Origin: Arthrobacter sp. StoSoilB5
GTDB lineage: Bacteria; Actinomycetota; Actinomycetes; Actinomycetales; Micrococcaceae
NCBI RefSeq assembly: GCF_019977235.1
Contig: NZ_AP024646.1
Coordinates: 4,402,001-4,466,000, forward strand
Length of the DNA: 64,000 nucleotides
Direction: 5' to 3'
A model generated the notes under the pieces. It saw nothing but the letters and a program-made list of their open reading frames with translations. It made no database searches and had not been told where the DNA came from. Shown here in pieces: positions 45,747 to 54,892 of the stretch. The position numbers were made by a program, and so were the translations under genes. Positions within the stretch are counted from its first letter, which is position 1. Every line of letters begins with the position of its first letter.

Positions 45747-46694
45747 ATGACCACCTCAACCGCACCCCGCAAGAATGCCTCCCGCCAGAATTCCCGGAGC
45801 TCCGGTTTGTCCCCCAAGAAGCCCATCAATTGGCGCCGGGCTGGCGCCTGGGTGCTGGTCGCCGTCGCCGTCGCCGTGACCATTGCCCCGTTCCTCTGGA
45901 TGCTGCGGACTGCCCTGTCCAGCAACAGTGCGCTCGCATCAAACGCCGGAAACCTCCTCCCGGCCGACTTCAGCTGGGGCGCCTTCAAGCGCGTACTTGG
46001 CCTGCAAACCATCGACGAAGCGATCGCCGACGGCGGCTCCGGTGCCGCCATCAATTTCTGGCTCTACCTCCGCAACTCCGTCATCTTCGCCACCATCACC
46101 ACCGCCGGCCAGGTGTTCTTCAGCGCCATGGCCGCCTACGCCTTCGCCCGATTGCGCTGGCCGGGCCGGAACAAAGTGTTCGCCGTGTTCCTGACCACCA
46201 TGATGGTTCCACCGATCTTCACGGCGCTGCCCAACTTCCTCATGATCAAGAACCTCGGGCTGCTCAACACCATGGCCGGAATGTCCCTGCCGTTCCTGTT
46301 CATGACCCCGTTCGCCATCTTCTTCCTGCGCCAGTTCTTCCTCAGCATGTCCCGCGAGGTCGAGGAAGCGGCAATGCTCGACGGCGCCAAGCACCTGCGC
46401 ATCTTCTTCCAGATTGTGCTTCCAAACGCCGCCGCCCCCATCGCCACCCTGGCGCTGCTGACCTTCATCGGGCAGTGGAACGAGTACTTCTGGCCGCTGC
46501 TTGTGGGCCAGGACGAGAGCGTCCGGGTGCTCACCGTGGGCCTCAGTGTCTTCAAATCGCAGTCCCCGCAAGGTGCCCTCGACTGGTCCGGACTCATGGC
46601 CGGAACTCTCGTCGCTGCACTGCCCATCTTCCTTCTCTTCATCGCCTTCGGCAAGAAGGTCGTCAACTCCATCGGATTCTCCGGAATCAAGTAA
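45747..46694 (+). CDS. Sugar ABC transporter permease (MalG type)
   Basis: A 315-residue second CUT1 permease. The EAA loop is EEAAMLDGAKHLRIFFQIVLPN near residue 210, and the C-terminus is the usual GKKVVNSIGFSGIK-like end. Its ATG has AAGGAGA at ideal spacing, 28 bp after the first permease. It pairs with the first permease to form the channel. Confidence 0.93.
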   Translation: MTTSTAPRKNASRQNSRSSGLSPKKPINWRRAGAWVLVAVAVAVTIAPFLWMLRTALSSNSALASNAGNLLPADFSWGAFKRVLGLQTIDEAIADGGSGAAINFWLYLRNSVIFATITTAGQVFFSAMAAYAFARLRWPGRNKVFAVFLTTMMVPPIFTALPNFLMIKNLGLLNTMAGMSLPFLFMTPFAIFFLRQFFLSMSREVEEAAMLDGAKHLRIFFQIVLPNAAAPIATLALLTFIGQWNEYFWPLLVGQDESVRVLTVGLSVFKSQSPQGALDWSGLMAGTLVAALPIFLLFIAFGKKVVNSIGFSGIK

Positions 46695-46721
46695 CCCGCA
46701 CTCCCCAACGAAAGGTTCGTC

Positions 46722-48062
46722 ATGAAGAAAACCCTCGGCGTCGCCGCTGCTGCCGCCGCCATCGCCCTAACAATGTCCGCCTGTGGCGGCTCCGCCCCTG
46801 CTTCCTCCGAGGCCAAGGGGGAAATCAACTACTGGCTCTGGGACGCCAACCAGCTCCCCGCCTACCAACAGTGCGCGGACGATTTCACCAAGGCCAACCC
46901 GGACATCAAGGTCAAGATCACCCAGCGCGGCTGGGACGACTACTGGACCACCCTGACCAACGGCTTCGTCGCCGGCACCGCCCCGGATGTCTTCACTGAC
47001 CACCTGGCCAAGTACCCCGAGTTCGCCTCCAAGAAGCAGCTGCTCTCCCTTGACGACGCCGTCAAGAACGACAAGCTCGACATGGACATCTACAACGAGG
47101 GCCTCGCGGACCTGTGGGTTGCCGAAGACGGCAAGCGCTACGGCCTGCCCAAGGACTGGGACACCGTTGCCATGTTCTACAACAAGAAACTCATCACCGA
47201 CGCCGGATACACCGAGGAACAGCTGAAGAACCTTGACTGGAACCCGCAGGACGGCGGCAGCTACGAAAAGGCCATCGCCCACCTAACCGTGGACAAGAAC
47301 GGCAAGCGCGGCGACGAGGCCGGCTTCGACAAGAACAACGTCGCCGTTTACGGCCTCGGCCTCGAAAACTCCGGCGCCGGAACGGGCCAGACGCAATGGA
47401 GTTTCCTGAGCGCCACCACAGGCTGGACCCACACGGACAAGAACCCGTGGGGCAAGAAATTCAACTACGACGACCCGAAGTTCCAGGAGACCATCACGTG
47501 GTGGGCCGGCCTGGTCGAGAAGGGTTACATGCCCAAGCTCGAGACCACCGTCGGCGCCAAGTTGCCCGAAAGTTTCGCCGCCGGCAAGGCCGCCATCCAC
47601 ACCAACGGTTCATGGATGATCGGCCAGTACACCAGCTACAAGGGTGTGGAAACAGGCATCGCCCCCACCCCCAAGGGACCCGACGGCAAGCGCGCCAGCA
47701 TGTTCAACGGGCTGGCCGACTCTATCTGGGCCGGCACCAAGAACCCCGTGGCCTCCGTCAAATGGGTGGAATACCTCGCCTCGGCCAAGTGCCAGGACGT
47801 AGTGGCCTCCAAGGCCGTCGTCTTCCCCGCCATCAAGAGCTCCTCCGAAAAGGCAGCCGAGGCATTCAAGGCCAAGGGCACCGACGTCTCAGCCTTCACC
47901 ACCCACGTCGCGAAGGGAACCACGTTCCTCCTGCCAATCACTGATAATGCGGCCAAGATCGAGGGCATCATGAAGCCCGCCATGGACGCCGTCGTCTCCG
48001 GCAAGAAGCCCGCCAGCTCCTTGACCGAGGCCAACAACCAGGTCAACTCCATCTTCAAGTAA
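46722..48062 (+). CDS. Sugar-binding lipoprotein of the ABC importer
   Basis: A 446-residue extracellular solute-binding protein (family 1). The signal peptide ends in the lipobox TMSAC with Cys 21. The mature part begins with INYWLWDANQLPAYQQCADDF and has ADLWVAEDGKRYGLPKDWDTVAMFYNK, which is typical of maltose/raffinose-type binding proteins. The gene follows the permeases by 27 bp. Since an alpha-galactosidase comes next, the ligand is probably an alpha-galactoside such as melibiose or raffinose. Confidence 0.92.
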   Translation: MKKTLGVAAAAAAIALTMSACGGSAPASSEAKGEINYWLWDANQLPAYQQCADDFTKANPDIKVKITQRGWDDYWTTLTNGFVAGTAPDVFTDHLAKYPEFASKKQLLSLDDAVKNDKLDMDIYNEGLADLWVAEDGKRYGLPKDWDTVAMFYNKKLITDAGYTEEQLKNLDWNPQDGGSYEKAIAHLTVDKNGKRGDEAGFDKNNVAVYGLGLENSGAGTGQTQWSFLSATTGWTHTDKNPWGKKFNYDDPKFQETITWWAGLVEKGYMPKLETTVGAKLPESFAAGKAAIHTNGSWMIGQYTSYKGVETGIAPTPKGPDGKRASMFNGLADSIWAGTKNPVASVKWVEYLASAKCQDVVASKAVVFPAIKSSSEKAAEAFKAKGTDVSAFTTHVAKGTTFLLPITDNAAKIEGIMKPAMDAVVSGKKPASSLTEANNQVNSIFK

Positions 48063-48070
48063 ACCTCCCG

Positions 48071-48129
48071 TTGTGAGGCCTGCTCTGCGCGAATAAATAC
48101 TCACTTGGGCCGCAAAGCAGGCCTCACAA
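48071..48129 (+). terminator. Hairpin between binding protein and alpha-galactosidase genes
   Basis: A 19-bp stem with one mismatch (48071-48089 with 48111-48129) encloses 21 bases just after the binding-protein stop. It could reduce read-through so that the binding protein, needed in excess, is made more than the enzyme downstream. Confidence 0.6.
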
Positions 48130-48174
48130 GTCCACCCAGCGCCCCACCCGCCATCTTTGAAAGCGACTCAACCC

Positions 48175-50391
48175 ATGCACCCGCTCCATCTCCGTTCCGC
48201 CGGTACCAGCCTGGTGATCAGCACTCACCGAGGAGAGGCCGAAATATCCCACTGGGGAGCAGACCTGGGCGACGCCCTTCCCGACCTTTCCATCCTTAAT
48301 GAGCCCATCCCTCCCTCTGCAATCGATGCCAACGTACCCGCAGGACTCCTCCCCCAGGCCTCCTCCTCGTGGCAAGGCCGGACGGGGTTGCGCGGACACC
48401 GTTTCACGGACGGCGTCCCCGGCTACGACTTCTCTGTACGGCTGCGCGTGGTGAGTGCGACGGCGGACGGCAGCGCCGCCGTCGGGTCCGCCGAAGACGG
48501 GTCGTCAGCGGTGATCGTTCAGTCAGATCCCGACGCCGGTATCACCGTCACGAGCAACCTCACCTTGCACCCGGGCGGGCTGTTGGAACTGCGGCACACA
48601 GTGACCAACGACGCCACGTCGCCCTTCCAAGTGGATGAATTGGCAACGATGCTCCCGGTGGCGCCGGACGCCGTCGAGCTTTTGGACCTCACTGGCCGCT
48701 GGTGCCGCGAACGGCACCCACAACGCAGGGCCATCCAGCAAGGAACCTGGGTCCGCACTGGCCGGCATGGCCGCACCGGACACGATTCCTCGCTGCTGCT
48801 CGCGGCCGGAACCGCAGGCTTTGGCAACCGGCAGGGCAAGGTCTGGGCCACACACTTGGCGTGGAGCGGAAACCACGAGCAATTCGCTGACAACGTGGCC
48901 GATGGCCGAACAATGATCGGCGGGTCCGAACTCCTTGGTCCCGCAGAAGTAGTGCTGCAGCCCGGTGAAAGCTACACGACGCCTGCGTTGTTTGCCGCCT
49001 ACTCGGACCGCGGTCTGGACGGCATCAGCGAAGCCTTCTACAGCTGGTTCCGGTCCCGCCCGCATCACGTGGACGTCGCTGGAAAGCCGCGGCCAGTTGT
49101 CCTCAACACCTGGGAAGCGGTGTACTTCGATCACAACCTGGAGACCCTGATCGAGCTGGCTGAGTCTGCCGCGGACCTTGGCGTTGAGCGGTTCGTGCTC
49201 GACGACGGGTGGTTCCGGGGACGCCGCGACGACCACGCAGGGCTGGGCGATTGGTACGTGGATGAGGCAGTCTGGCCCTCAGGCCTGACGCCCCTGATTG
49301 ATGCGGTGACCTCCCGCGGGATGGAGTTCGGGCTGTGGGTTGAACCGGAAATGGTGAACCTCGATTCCGACATCGCCCGCGCACATCCCGAGTGGATCGT
49401 TGGGCCATCTGCCCTGTCATTCAAGGACGGAGGACGGCTGCCGCTTGAATGGCGACACCAGCACATCATCGACCTCGTGAACCCCGAGGCCTGGCAGTAC
49501 ATTTTTGATCGTATTGACACCCTGCTGCGGGAAAACAACATCAGCTATCTCAAATGGGACCAAAACCGGGACCTCGTGGAGCACGGCCATGCGGGCCGTT
49601 CGTCGGTGCATGAACAAACCCTTGCCGCCTACCGGCTCCTCGATGCCCTCCGCGCAGCGCACCCGGGTGTCGAGATCGAGAGTTGCTCCTCCGGCGGCGC
49701 ACGAGTGGACCTCGGGATCCTGGAACGCACCGACCGGATCTGGGCCTCGGACTGCAACGACGCCCTGGAGCGGCAAACCATCCAGCGCTGGACCGGCATT
49801 GTGGTACCCCCGGAGTTGGTGGGCGGGCACATTGGACCCACTACCTCGCACACCACGGCCCGCACGCATGATTTGTCGTTCCGCGCGATCACGGCACTGT
49901 TCGGGCACTTCGGCATGGAGTGGGACATCCGCGAAGTCCAGGGACCTGAGCGCGAAGAACTCAAGCGCTTTATCGCCCTCTACAAGGAGCACCGGGGGTT
50001 GATCCACAGCGGAAAAATGGTGCGGGCAGATGTGCCGGACGAGTCGATGATGTTGCACGGTGTTGTGGCCGACACCGGGGTGCACGACGACGGTACTGCA
50101 GTGGGCGCCACGGCAGCCCTCTTCGCCGTGGTCAAGACCAGGACTGGTTTTGCGGAGCAGCCCGGACGTGTAGCCATTCCGGGGCTGGAAGCCTCCCGTT
50201 CCTATCGCGTGGAAGCGATCTTCCCGGCCCCGGTGGATGCCGACTACGGGCACACGGTCATCGAGGCCCAGCCGGTTGCCTGGCTGGCCAACGGTGCTGT
50301 GGCAACGGGACGTTTCCTGGGTGAGGTGGGACTGCCCATGCCCGTGTTGAACCCCGAGCACGCGCTTTTGCTGCGGTTCACAGCCCTCTAA
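48175..50391 (+). CDS. Alpha-galactosidase, GH36
   Basis: A 738-residue GH36 enzyme that removes terminal alpha-galactose. The N-terminal beta-sandwich is followed by the TIM barrel. The nucleophile is Asp 462 in YLKWDQNRD; the acid/base is Asp 526 in SDCNDALERQ; CSSGGARVDLGIL is the substrate loop. There is no signal peptide, so it acts in the cytoplasm on imported sugars. I chose the ATG at 48175; a TTG at 48157 is also in frame. It lies in the same operon as the importer. Confidence 0.93.
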   Translation: MHPLHLRSAGTSLVISTHRGEAEISHWGADLGDALPDLSILNEPIPPSAIDANVPAGLLPQASSSWQGRTGLRGHRFTDGVPGYDFSVRLRVVSATADGSAAVGSAEDGSSAVIVQSDPDAGITVTSNLTLHPGGLLELRHTVTNDATSPFQVDELATMLPVAPDAVELLDLTGRWCRERHPQRRAIQQGTWVRTGRHGRTGHDSSLLLAAGTAGFGNRQGKVWATHLAWSGNHEQFADNVADGRTMIGGSELLGPAEVVLQPGESYTTPALFAAYSDRGLDGISEAFYSWFRSRPHHVDVAGKPRPVVLNTWEAVYFDHNLETLIELAESAADLGVERFVLDDGWFRGRRDDHAGLGDWYVDEAVWPSGLTPLIDAVTSRGMEFGLWVEPEMVNLDSDIARAHPEWIVGPSALSFKDGGRLPLEWRHQHIIDLVNPEAWQYIFDRIDTLLRENNISYLKWDQNRDLVEHGHAGRSSVHEQTLAAYRLLDALRAAHPGVEIESCSSGGARVDLGILERTDRIWASDCNDALERQTIQRWTGIVVPPELVGGHIGPTTSHTTARTHDLSFRAITALFGHFGMEWDIREVQGPEREELKRFIALYKEHRGLIHSGKMVRADVPDESMMLHGVVADTGVHDDGTAVGATAALFAVVKTRTGFAEQPGRVAIPGLEASRSYRVEAIFPAPVDADYGHTVIEAQPVAWLANGAVATGRFLGEVGLPMPVLNPEHALLLRFTAL

Positions 50392-50395
50392 CCTT

Positions 50396-50470
50396 CTCTC
50401 ACATCCCAAGGGCTTCCCGGGAATCCTCAATCACATCCCAACGGCTTCCCGGGAATCCTCTATCACATCC
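50396..50470. repeat. 32-bp-period repeat cluster B
   Basis: TCACATCC occurs at 50399, 50431 and 50463, exactly 32 bp apart; the first copy reads CTCTCACATCC. The inner segment contains the palindrome TTCCCGGGAA and differs from clusters A and C. The array fills the gap between the convergent alpha-galactosidase and aroQ genes and runs almost to the aroQ stop. Confidence 0.9.
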
Positions 50471-50476
50471 GCCGAA

Positions 50477-50941
50477 CTACGCCGTTTCAGCCAGGTAGTC
50501 GATGGCCAGCTTGTACCCAAGCACGCCCGCGCCCACGATGATCGCGTTGCACACGCCGGACAAGTACGAGTGGTGCCGGAACTCTTCGCGCTGATGAACG
50601 TTGGTGATGTGTACTTCGACGGCGGGCAGCTGAACTGCGGCGAGGGCGTCACGAAGTGCCACTGACGTGTGTGTGAAGGCACCGGCATTGATGACGATTC
50701 CCGCCGCGGTTCCGCGCGCTGCATGGATGGCGTCGAGGAGGTCCCCTTCGTGGTTGGACTGAACGCAGTCCACCGTGAAGCCGTGGGCGGCCGCAGCTGA
50801 CATGGCAAGCTGCTCGACGTCGGCGAGCGTGGAAGTCCCGTACTTCTCGGGCTCCCTGGTTCCCAAAAGGTTAAGGTTCGGTCCGTTGATCACAAGGATG
50901 GTGCCGCGACCAGATTCGGTGGCGGGGGTGGCTTCAGTCAT
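50477..50941 (-). CDS. aroQ: Type II 3-dehydroquinate dehydratase
   Basis: A 154-residue enzyme of the shikimate pathway. The active-site Tyr loop is [34 protein letters not shown] carries binding residues, [16 protein letters not shown] has the family signature, and the catalytic His is in [20 protein letters not shown] 16-residue extension precedes the fold. The ATG at 50941 follows GGGAG closely. No other shikimate gene is next to it. Confidence 0.95.
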   Translation of the reverse strand: MTEATPATESGRGTILVINGPNLNLLGTREPEKYGTSTLADVEQLAMSAAAAHGFTVDCVQSNHEGDLLDAIHAARGTAAGIVINAGAFTHTSVALRDALAAVQLPAVEVHITNVHQREEFRHHSYLSGVCNAIIVGAGVLGYKLAIDYLAETA

Positions 50942-50991
50942 GGCTCCCAATCTATAGGCGTTGGGAGATTGTCCGGGAATTGCCGTCAAAG

Positions 50992-52179
50992 TTACTTTCG
51001 GGTGCACTGCCCGGGCGAAACCGGAGCGCTAAGTCCCGGAGCTTGGGCAGCAACGGGCTGGATGTCCTCCATGGTGAGTGCAAAGCCAAGTGCAGCATCG
51101 GTGGTGGTCTTGGCAAAGATCAAACCGGCTACCTGCCCTTGCATGGTGAGCAGTGGTCCACCGGAATTGCCCGGTTGGACGTCGCCTGCGAGCTTGTAGA
51201 CCAATTCCGGGGAAGGATTGCTGCCATAAATATCAGGAACAAGGATGGTCGAAATCCCTTGGACAGTTGCCGGTTTGGACTGGAACGGACCACCGTGCGG
51301 GTAGCCCGCAAAGGCTGCAGGGCTGCCAGCGGCCAGGTCGGTGCTCAAGGGAAGCGGAGCGGATGAAAGTCCGTCCACGGCCAAAACCGCGATATCCCGC
51401 TGGGAGTCGAAGTAGACCACCCGACCCGGCAACGCGCCGCCGTCGGGAATTTCCACCACCGGTTGCGACACGCCCGCAACAACGTGCGCATTGGTCACGA
51501 CGCGCCCGGGCGAGACCACAAATCCGGAACCCGTCTGGTTCTGGCCGCATTCAAAGGCCGTGCCCGCGATCTTCAGTACGGACTCGGCAGCCTGGTTCAG
51601 GGCTGGAGTGTCAGTGGACTCGTTGGGAACCGGAACCGGCGTCGCTGGGCCGAAGCCTTCAATCAACTTGGGAATACCGTCGCCAATCACCGTAGATCGC
51701 AACTGGGCCATAGTGGTTTTGACCGGCGTAGGAGTCAAGGAATCGATGTATCGAATGACCCGTGATTCAGCCAGCTGCTGCGAGACGAACGGCACGCCCA
51801 GCGAACTGATACTGAACGCCAGCATGGACATCACCAGCGCCGAAACCACCACGCTGACAACGCCACCAATCAACCGGTCAGCGGCGTGCAACGGCTTGAT
51901 CCGCACAGCATGGCGGACTTTTCGCCCGATCATGGTTCCCAGCCCGTGGCCTAAAGCAATGAGTACGACGGCGGCACCCACCGTGGCGGTCAGCCTCCAG
52001 CCGCTATCGCTCACCCAGCCGCTCACGAGCGGAACTGCTACAAAAGCAGCAATCGCACCAACCACAAAACCGGCAATTCCGCCGAGTGTCACCAGGAAGC
52101 CATTGCGGAGGCCATAGATCAGGTAGGACAGCAGCATCAAGATCAATGCCAAATCCAAAATGGTCAAGCCAAACACCAA
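50992..52179 (-). CDS. marP: MarP-like membrane serine protease
   Basis: A 395-residue protease. The N-terminal CvpA-like region has four membrane helices (residues 1-130). The extracellular chymotrypsin-fold domain has His 232 (VTNAHVV), Asp 262 (RDIAVLAVD) and Ser 339 (GNSGGPLL) as the catalytic triad. Two Cys ([11 protein letters not shown] and PGQC) could form the disulfide that tunes MarP. In mycobacteria MarP protects against acid and acts on the cell-wall hydrolase RipA. The gene lies near nth and crp there too. Confidence 0.9.
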   Translation of the reverse strand: MVFGLTILDLALILMLLSYLIYGLRNGFLVTLGGIAGFVVGAIAAFVAVPLVSGWVSDSGWRLTATVGAAVVLIALGHGLGTMIGRKVRHAVRIKPLHAADRLIGGVVSVVVSALVMSMLAFSISSLGVPFVSQQLAESRVIRYIDSLTPTPVKTTMAQLRSTVIGDGIPKLIEGFGPATPVPVPNESTDTPALNQAAESVLKIAGTAFECGQNQTGSGFVVSPGRVVTNAHVVAGVSQPVVEIPDGGALPGRVVYFDSQRDIAVLAVDGLSSAPLPLSTDLAAGSPAAFAGYPHGGPFQSKPATVQGISTILVPDIYGSNPSPELVYKLAGDVQPGNSGGPLLTMQGQVAGLIFAKTTTDAALGFALTMEDIQPVAAQAPGLSAPVSPGQCTRK

Positions 52180-52411
52180 TGCTCCTTGTAGCCGGGTAGC
52201 GCCAATTGTAGTTGGGCACCCTGACAGGAAACCGTTAGTCCCGTCACCATATGGGTCCGCCCTCCGGGTCTAATCGCCCCTCAAACCGGGGCCGATGAGG
52301 ACAAAAACCGCGCCGTTTCAGCGTTTCGCCTGCCAAGTACGTCACAGAAGCTTAAAAATTCTGAAACAATGGCTGGAGCGCCACGACCGAAACTTATATT
52401 CAGGAGATTTC

Positions 52412-53089
52412 ATGGACATCGAGGTATTGCGCCGCGCACCCCTCTTCGCCACCCTTGACGACGACGCATTCCGCTTGCTGACGGACGAACTCACCGAGGT
52501 GGACCTCTCACGTGGGGCATCAGTGTTCCGCGAAGGCGACCAGGGTGACCAGCTTTACTTCATCGTTTCCGGCAAGGTAAAGCTCGGCCGCACCTCCCCC
52601 GATGGCCGCGAGTCCCTGTTGGCCATCCTCGGCCCGGGAGAACTCTTCGGCGAAATGGCGTTGTTCGACCCCAGCCCCCGCACCGCCACGGCCACCGCCG
52701 TCTCGGAAACGCGCCTGGCCGGACTGAAGAACGAAAGCCTCAACGCGCTGCTCCGCACACGTCCCGAGGTTTCCGCGCAGCTGCTGCAGGCCCTCGCCCG
52801 CCGGCTCCGCCGCACGAACGATTCGCTCTCCGACCTCGTCTTCTCGGACGTCCCGGGCCGCGTTGCCAAGGCACTCCTGGATCTGGCTGACCGCTTTGGC
52901 CGTCCGGCCACCGACGGAGTCCTGGTTGCCCATGAACTTACCCAGGAAGAGCTGGCCCAGCTGGTTGGCGCTTCCCGCGAAACCGTCAACAAGGCACTGG
53001 CCGAGTTCGTCCAGCGCGGTTGGCTGCGCCTGGAAGCTCGCGCCGTCGTCATTCTCGACATGCAGCGCCTACGCCAGCGTTCGCGCTGA
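52412..53089 (+). CDS. crp: Crp/GlxR-type cAMP-responsive regulator
   Basis: A 225-residue Crp/Fnr-family regulator. The cyclic-nucleotide-binding domain has GDQLYFIVSGKVKLG and the phosphate cassette GPGELFGEMALFDPSPRTATATA (about residues 78-100), with the Arg and Thr expected for cAMP contact. The helix-turn-helix is TQEELAQLVGASRETVNKALAEF near residue 172. The ATG at 52412 has AGGAG upstream. It is very likely the global regulator GlxR/Crp. A strong terminator follows it. Confidence 0.95.
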   Translation: MDIEVLRRAPLFATLDDDAFRLLTDELTEVDLSRGASVFREGDQGDQLYFIVSGKVKLGRTSPDGRESLLAILGPGELFGEMALFDPSPRTATATAVSETRLAGLKNESLNALLRTRPEVSAQLLQALARRLRRTNDSLSDLVFSDVPGRVAKALLDLADRFGRPATDGVLVAHELTQEELAQLVGASRETVNKALAEFVQRGWLRLEARAVVILDMQRLRQRSR

Positions 53090-53102
53090 TTTATCGAAGC
53101 GA

Positions 53103-53141
53103 AAAGCCGCCCCAGTGATGAACTGGGGCGGCTTTTTTCTT
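53103..53141 (+). terminator. Intrinsic terminator of crp
   Basis: A 14-bp perfect stem (AAAGCCGCCCCAGT with its complement), a 5-base loop and TTTTTTCTT follow the crp stop by 13 bp. This is a textbook intrinsic terminator. Confidence 0.93.
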
Positions 53142-53146
53142 CGTGC

Positions 53147-53195
53147 GTGAGAGAACATCGTCCAAAACCCGTCGGGACGTGAGAGAACATCCGAA
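53147..53195. repeat. 32-bp-period repeat cluster C
   Basis: GTGAGAGAACATC starts at 53147 and 53179, exactly 32 bp apart. On the other strand this reads GATGTTCTCTCAC, the same core as in cluster A. The inner segment differs from clusters A and B. It lies after the crp terminator, between convergent crp and a NUDIX gene. Confidence 0.85.
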
Positions 53196-53231
53196 AGGGT
53201 GGTGACGGACTGACTAGCTCAGCGGACTGGC

Positions 53232-54143
53232 CTAGCGCTCCCGCTGCGGTTCTCCGGCTACGGTTCTGGCGGCTTCGACCTCGAGCATCAGCACTCCGCC
53301 TTCGTCTACCAGGTTGGGTTGGTACACGTGGGCCTTGCGCTTGTAGCTCAGGTAGGCGATGCAGCCGTTGGCATGGGCCATTTTTTCGAGCATGATTTCG
53401 GACCCGGGGACCAGAAGTTGGCCGAGGGTGAGTCCGACGGTGTTTTCCTGGGCTATTTCGTCGCCGAGGGCCGTGGTATCGCGGAGGGCGATGGCTTCCG
53501 CGGCGCACACCCAGCGACCCCAGACCCCCTTGCTGCCCAGGATGCTGGGCTGCTGGTTCACCGGGACGGTAGCGGCGAAATAGCGGGTGTTGAAACGGGT
53601 GTGCGCGAAGTCGGGGCTAAGCCAGTTGACCAGGGGCTTCAGGAGGTCCGTGCGCAGTGAAAGGCCACGCTTGGCGAGCACTTCGCTGAAGGACTTCTCC
53701 TGGCTGGACACAGCTTCCCGGGCTTTCATCCACTCCACCGTGGAGTTGGCCTCCACCGTAGAGGAAGCGTCGGGGCCGGCAAGGAGGACGCCGGTTTCCT
53801 CGAAGAGTTCGCGGATGGCGCCCACCACGTGACGGCGGGCGAGTCCGACGTCGTCCGTTCCCAAGTGCTCGGCCCAATACTGCGGTGAGGGACCCAACCA
53901 ACCGACGGGGTCGTCGTCGGACGGGTCCAGGGACCCACCGGGGAACGCAACGACACCCAGCGGCGAGGAGCCTGGCCTGTAACCAAGCCAGGTCTCCAGG
54001 CCGGTGGGTGAGTCCCGCAAGAGGACAACCGATGATGCGTAGCGGGCGGCCCTGGGGGTCCGCTCGCCGAGCTCAAGCCAGTTTCGTGCCGCCCCTTCGA
54101 GTGCCGGAGGGAGTGCGAACAGGCGGCGGGCAAGCTGCGGCAA
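53232..54143 (-). CDS. NUDIX hydrolase (long form)
   Basis: A 303-residue NUDIX protein. The NUDIX box is interrupted: PGGSLDPSDDD near residue 70 and AIRELFEETGVLL near 108 are separated by an insert of about 30 residues, as in NUDT19-like CoA/nucleotide hydrolases. The start is TTG at 54143 with a weak ribosome binding site, 17 bases after the RidA stop, so it is translated in the same operon. The substrate is unknown. Confidence 0.8.
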   Translation of the reverse strand: MPQLARRLFALPPALEGAARNWLELGERTPRAARYASSVVLLRDSPTGLETWLGYRPGSSPLGVVAFPGGSLDPSDDDPVGWLGPSPQYWAEHLGTDDVGLARRHVVGAIRELFEETGVLLAGPDASSTVEANSTVEWMKAREAVSSQEKSFSEVLAKRGLSLRTDLLKPLVNWLSPDFAHTRFNTRYFAATVPVNQQPSILGSKGVWGRWVCAAEAIALRDTTALGDEIAQENTVGLTLGQLLVPGSEIMLEKMAHANGCIAYLSYKRKAHVYQPNLVDEGGVLMLEVEAARTVAGEPQRER

Positions 54144-54160
54144 TTGTGTGAACCGGTTCC

Positions 54161-54697
54161 TTAGCTGAATTCAGCGATGAGCTCGACTTCGACGGGAGAG
54201 TCGAGTGGCAAGACGGAAACGCCGACGGCGGAGCGTGCATGCTTGCCGGCGTCGCCCAATACCTGGCCCAGGAGTTCGGAGGCACCATTGATGACTCCGG
54301 GCTGGCCGGTAAAAGTGGGCTCGGATGCAACAAAGCCCACTACCTTGACGATGCGGGTGATGCGGTCGAGGTCGCCGATGACGCTCTTGACGGCGGCGAG
54401 GGCGTTGATCGCACAAATAGCGGCGTAACGCTTGGCGTCCTCGGGATCGACGGTGGGCTCGTCGGAGGCACCCAGCTCGCCGAGGGAGACCTTGCCCGTA
54501 GCTTCGAGTTTGCCCTTAATAAAGGGCAGCTGGCCGGACGTGTAAACGTAGTTGCCGGAGACGATGGCCGGCACGTAGTCGGCAACAGGTACGGCGACCT
54601 CTGGAAGGGTCAAGCCGAGCTCGGCGAGACGCTGCTCAACAGCCGACGTCGGAGCGCCGGATTCCGCGGCAGACGTGGTTTCTGCGGGGGTTGTCAT
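54161..54697 (-). CDS. RidA/YjgF-family protein
   Basis: A 178-residue RidA-like protein. The fold is VYTSGQLPFIKGKLEATGKVS, then DAKRYAAICAINALAAVKSVIGDLDRITRIVKVVGFV and the end SVLPLDSPVEVELIAEF. Classic RidA has an Arg for imine deamination in the segment RSAVGVSVLPLDSPVEVE; ARSAVGV here keeps it. The N-terminal 20 residues are a Thr/Ser/Ala extension. It is the second gene of a DUF4177-RidA-NUDIX operon. Confidence 0.85.
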   Translation of the reverse strand: MTTPAETTSAAESGAPTSAVEQRLAELGLTLPEVAVPVADYVPAIVSGNYVYTSGQLPFIKGKLEATGKVSLGELGASDEPTVDPEDAKRYAAICAINALAAVKSVIGDLDRITRIVKVVGFVASEPTFTGQPGVINGASELLGQVLGDAGKHARSAVGVSVLPLDSPVEVELIAEFS

Positions 54698-54699
54698 AG

Positions 54700-54855
54700 T
54701 TACTGCTTCTCCCTCTTCAGGTATGCAACAAGGCCTTTGCCATCGGGTCCACCGACGACCTGGACAAGCTCCCAACCGTCCTCGCCCCACTGGTCCAGGA
54801 TCTGCTTCGTGGCGTGGATAATGAGCGGAATCGTGGCGTACTCCCATTTGGTCAT
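54700..54855 (-). CDS. DUF4177 small protein
   Basis: A 51-residue protein, MTKWEYATIPLI followed by ILDQWGEDGWELVQVV, typical of DUF4177. The function is unknown. It is upstream of the RidA gene with only 2 bp between, so they are co-translated. Its ATG at 54855 is 37 bp from the divergent PBP gene, so the two promoters must overlap each other's genes. Confidence 0.85.
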   Translation of the reverse strand: MTKWEYATIPLIIHATKQILDQWGEDGWELVQVVGGPDGKGLVAYLKREKQ

Positions 54856-54892
54856 GACAGAAAGCCTAGCCCTTGCCGGTAAAGTGGAAAAC

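Noticed and set aside
54239..54892. 218-codon N-terminal extension of the class A PBP
   Set aside because: It lies antisense to RidA and DUF4177, and the PBP membrane helix begins only after ATG 54893.
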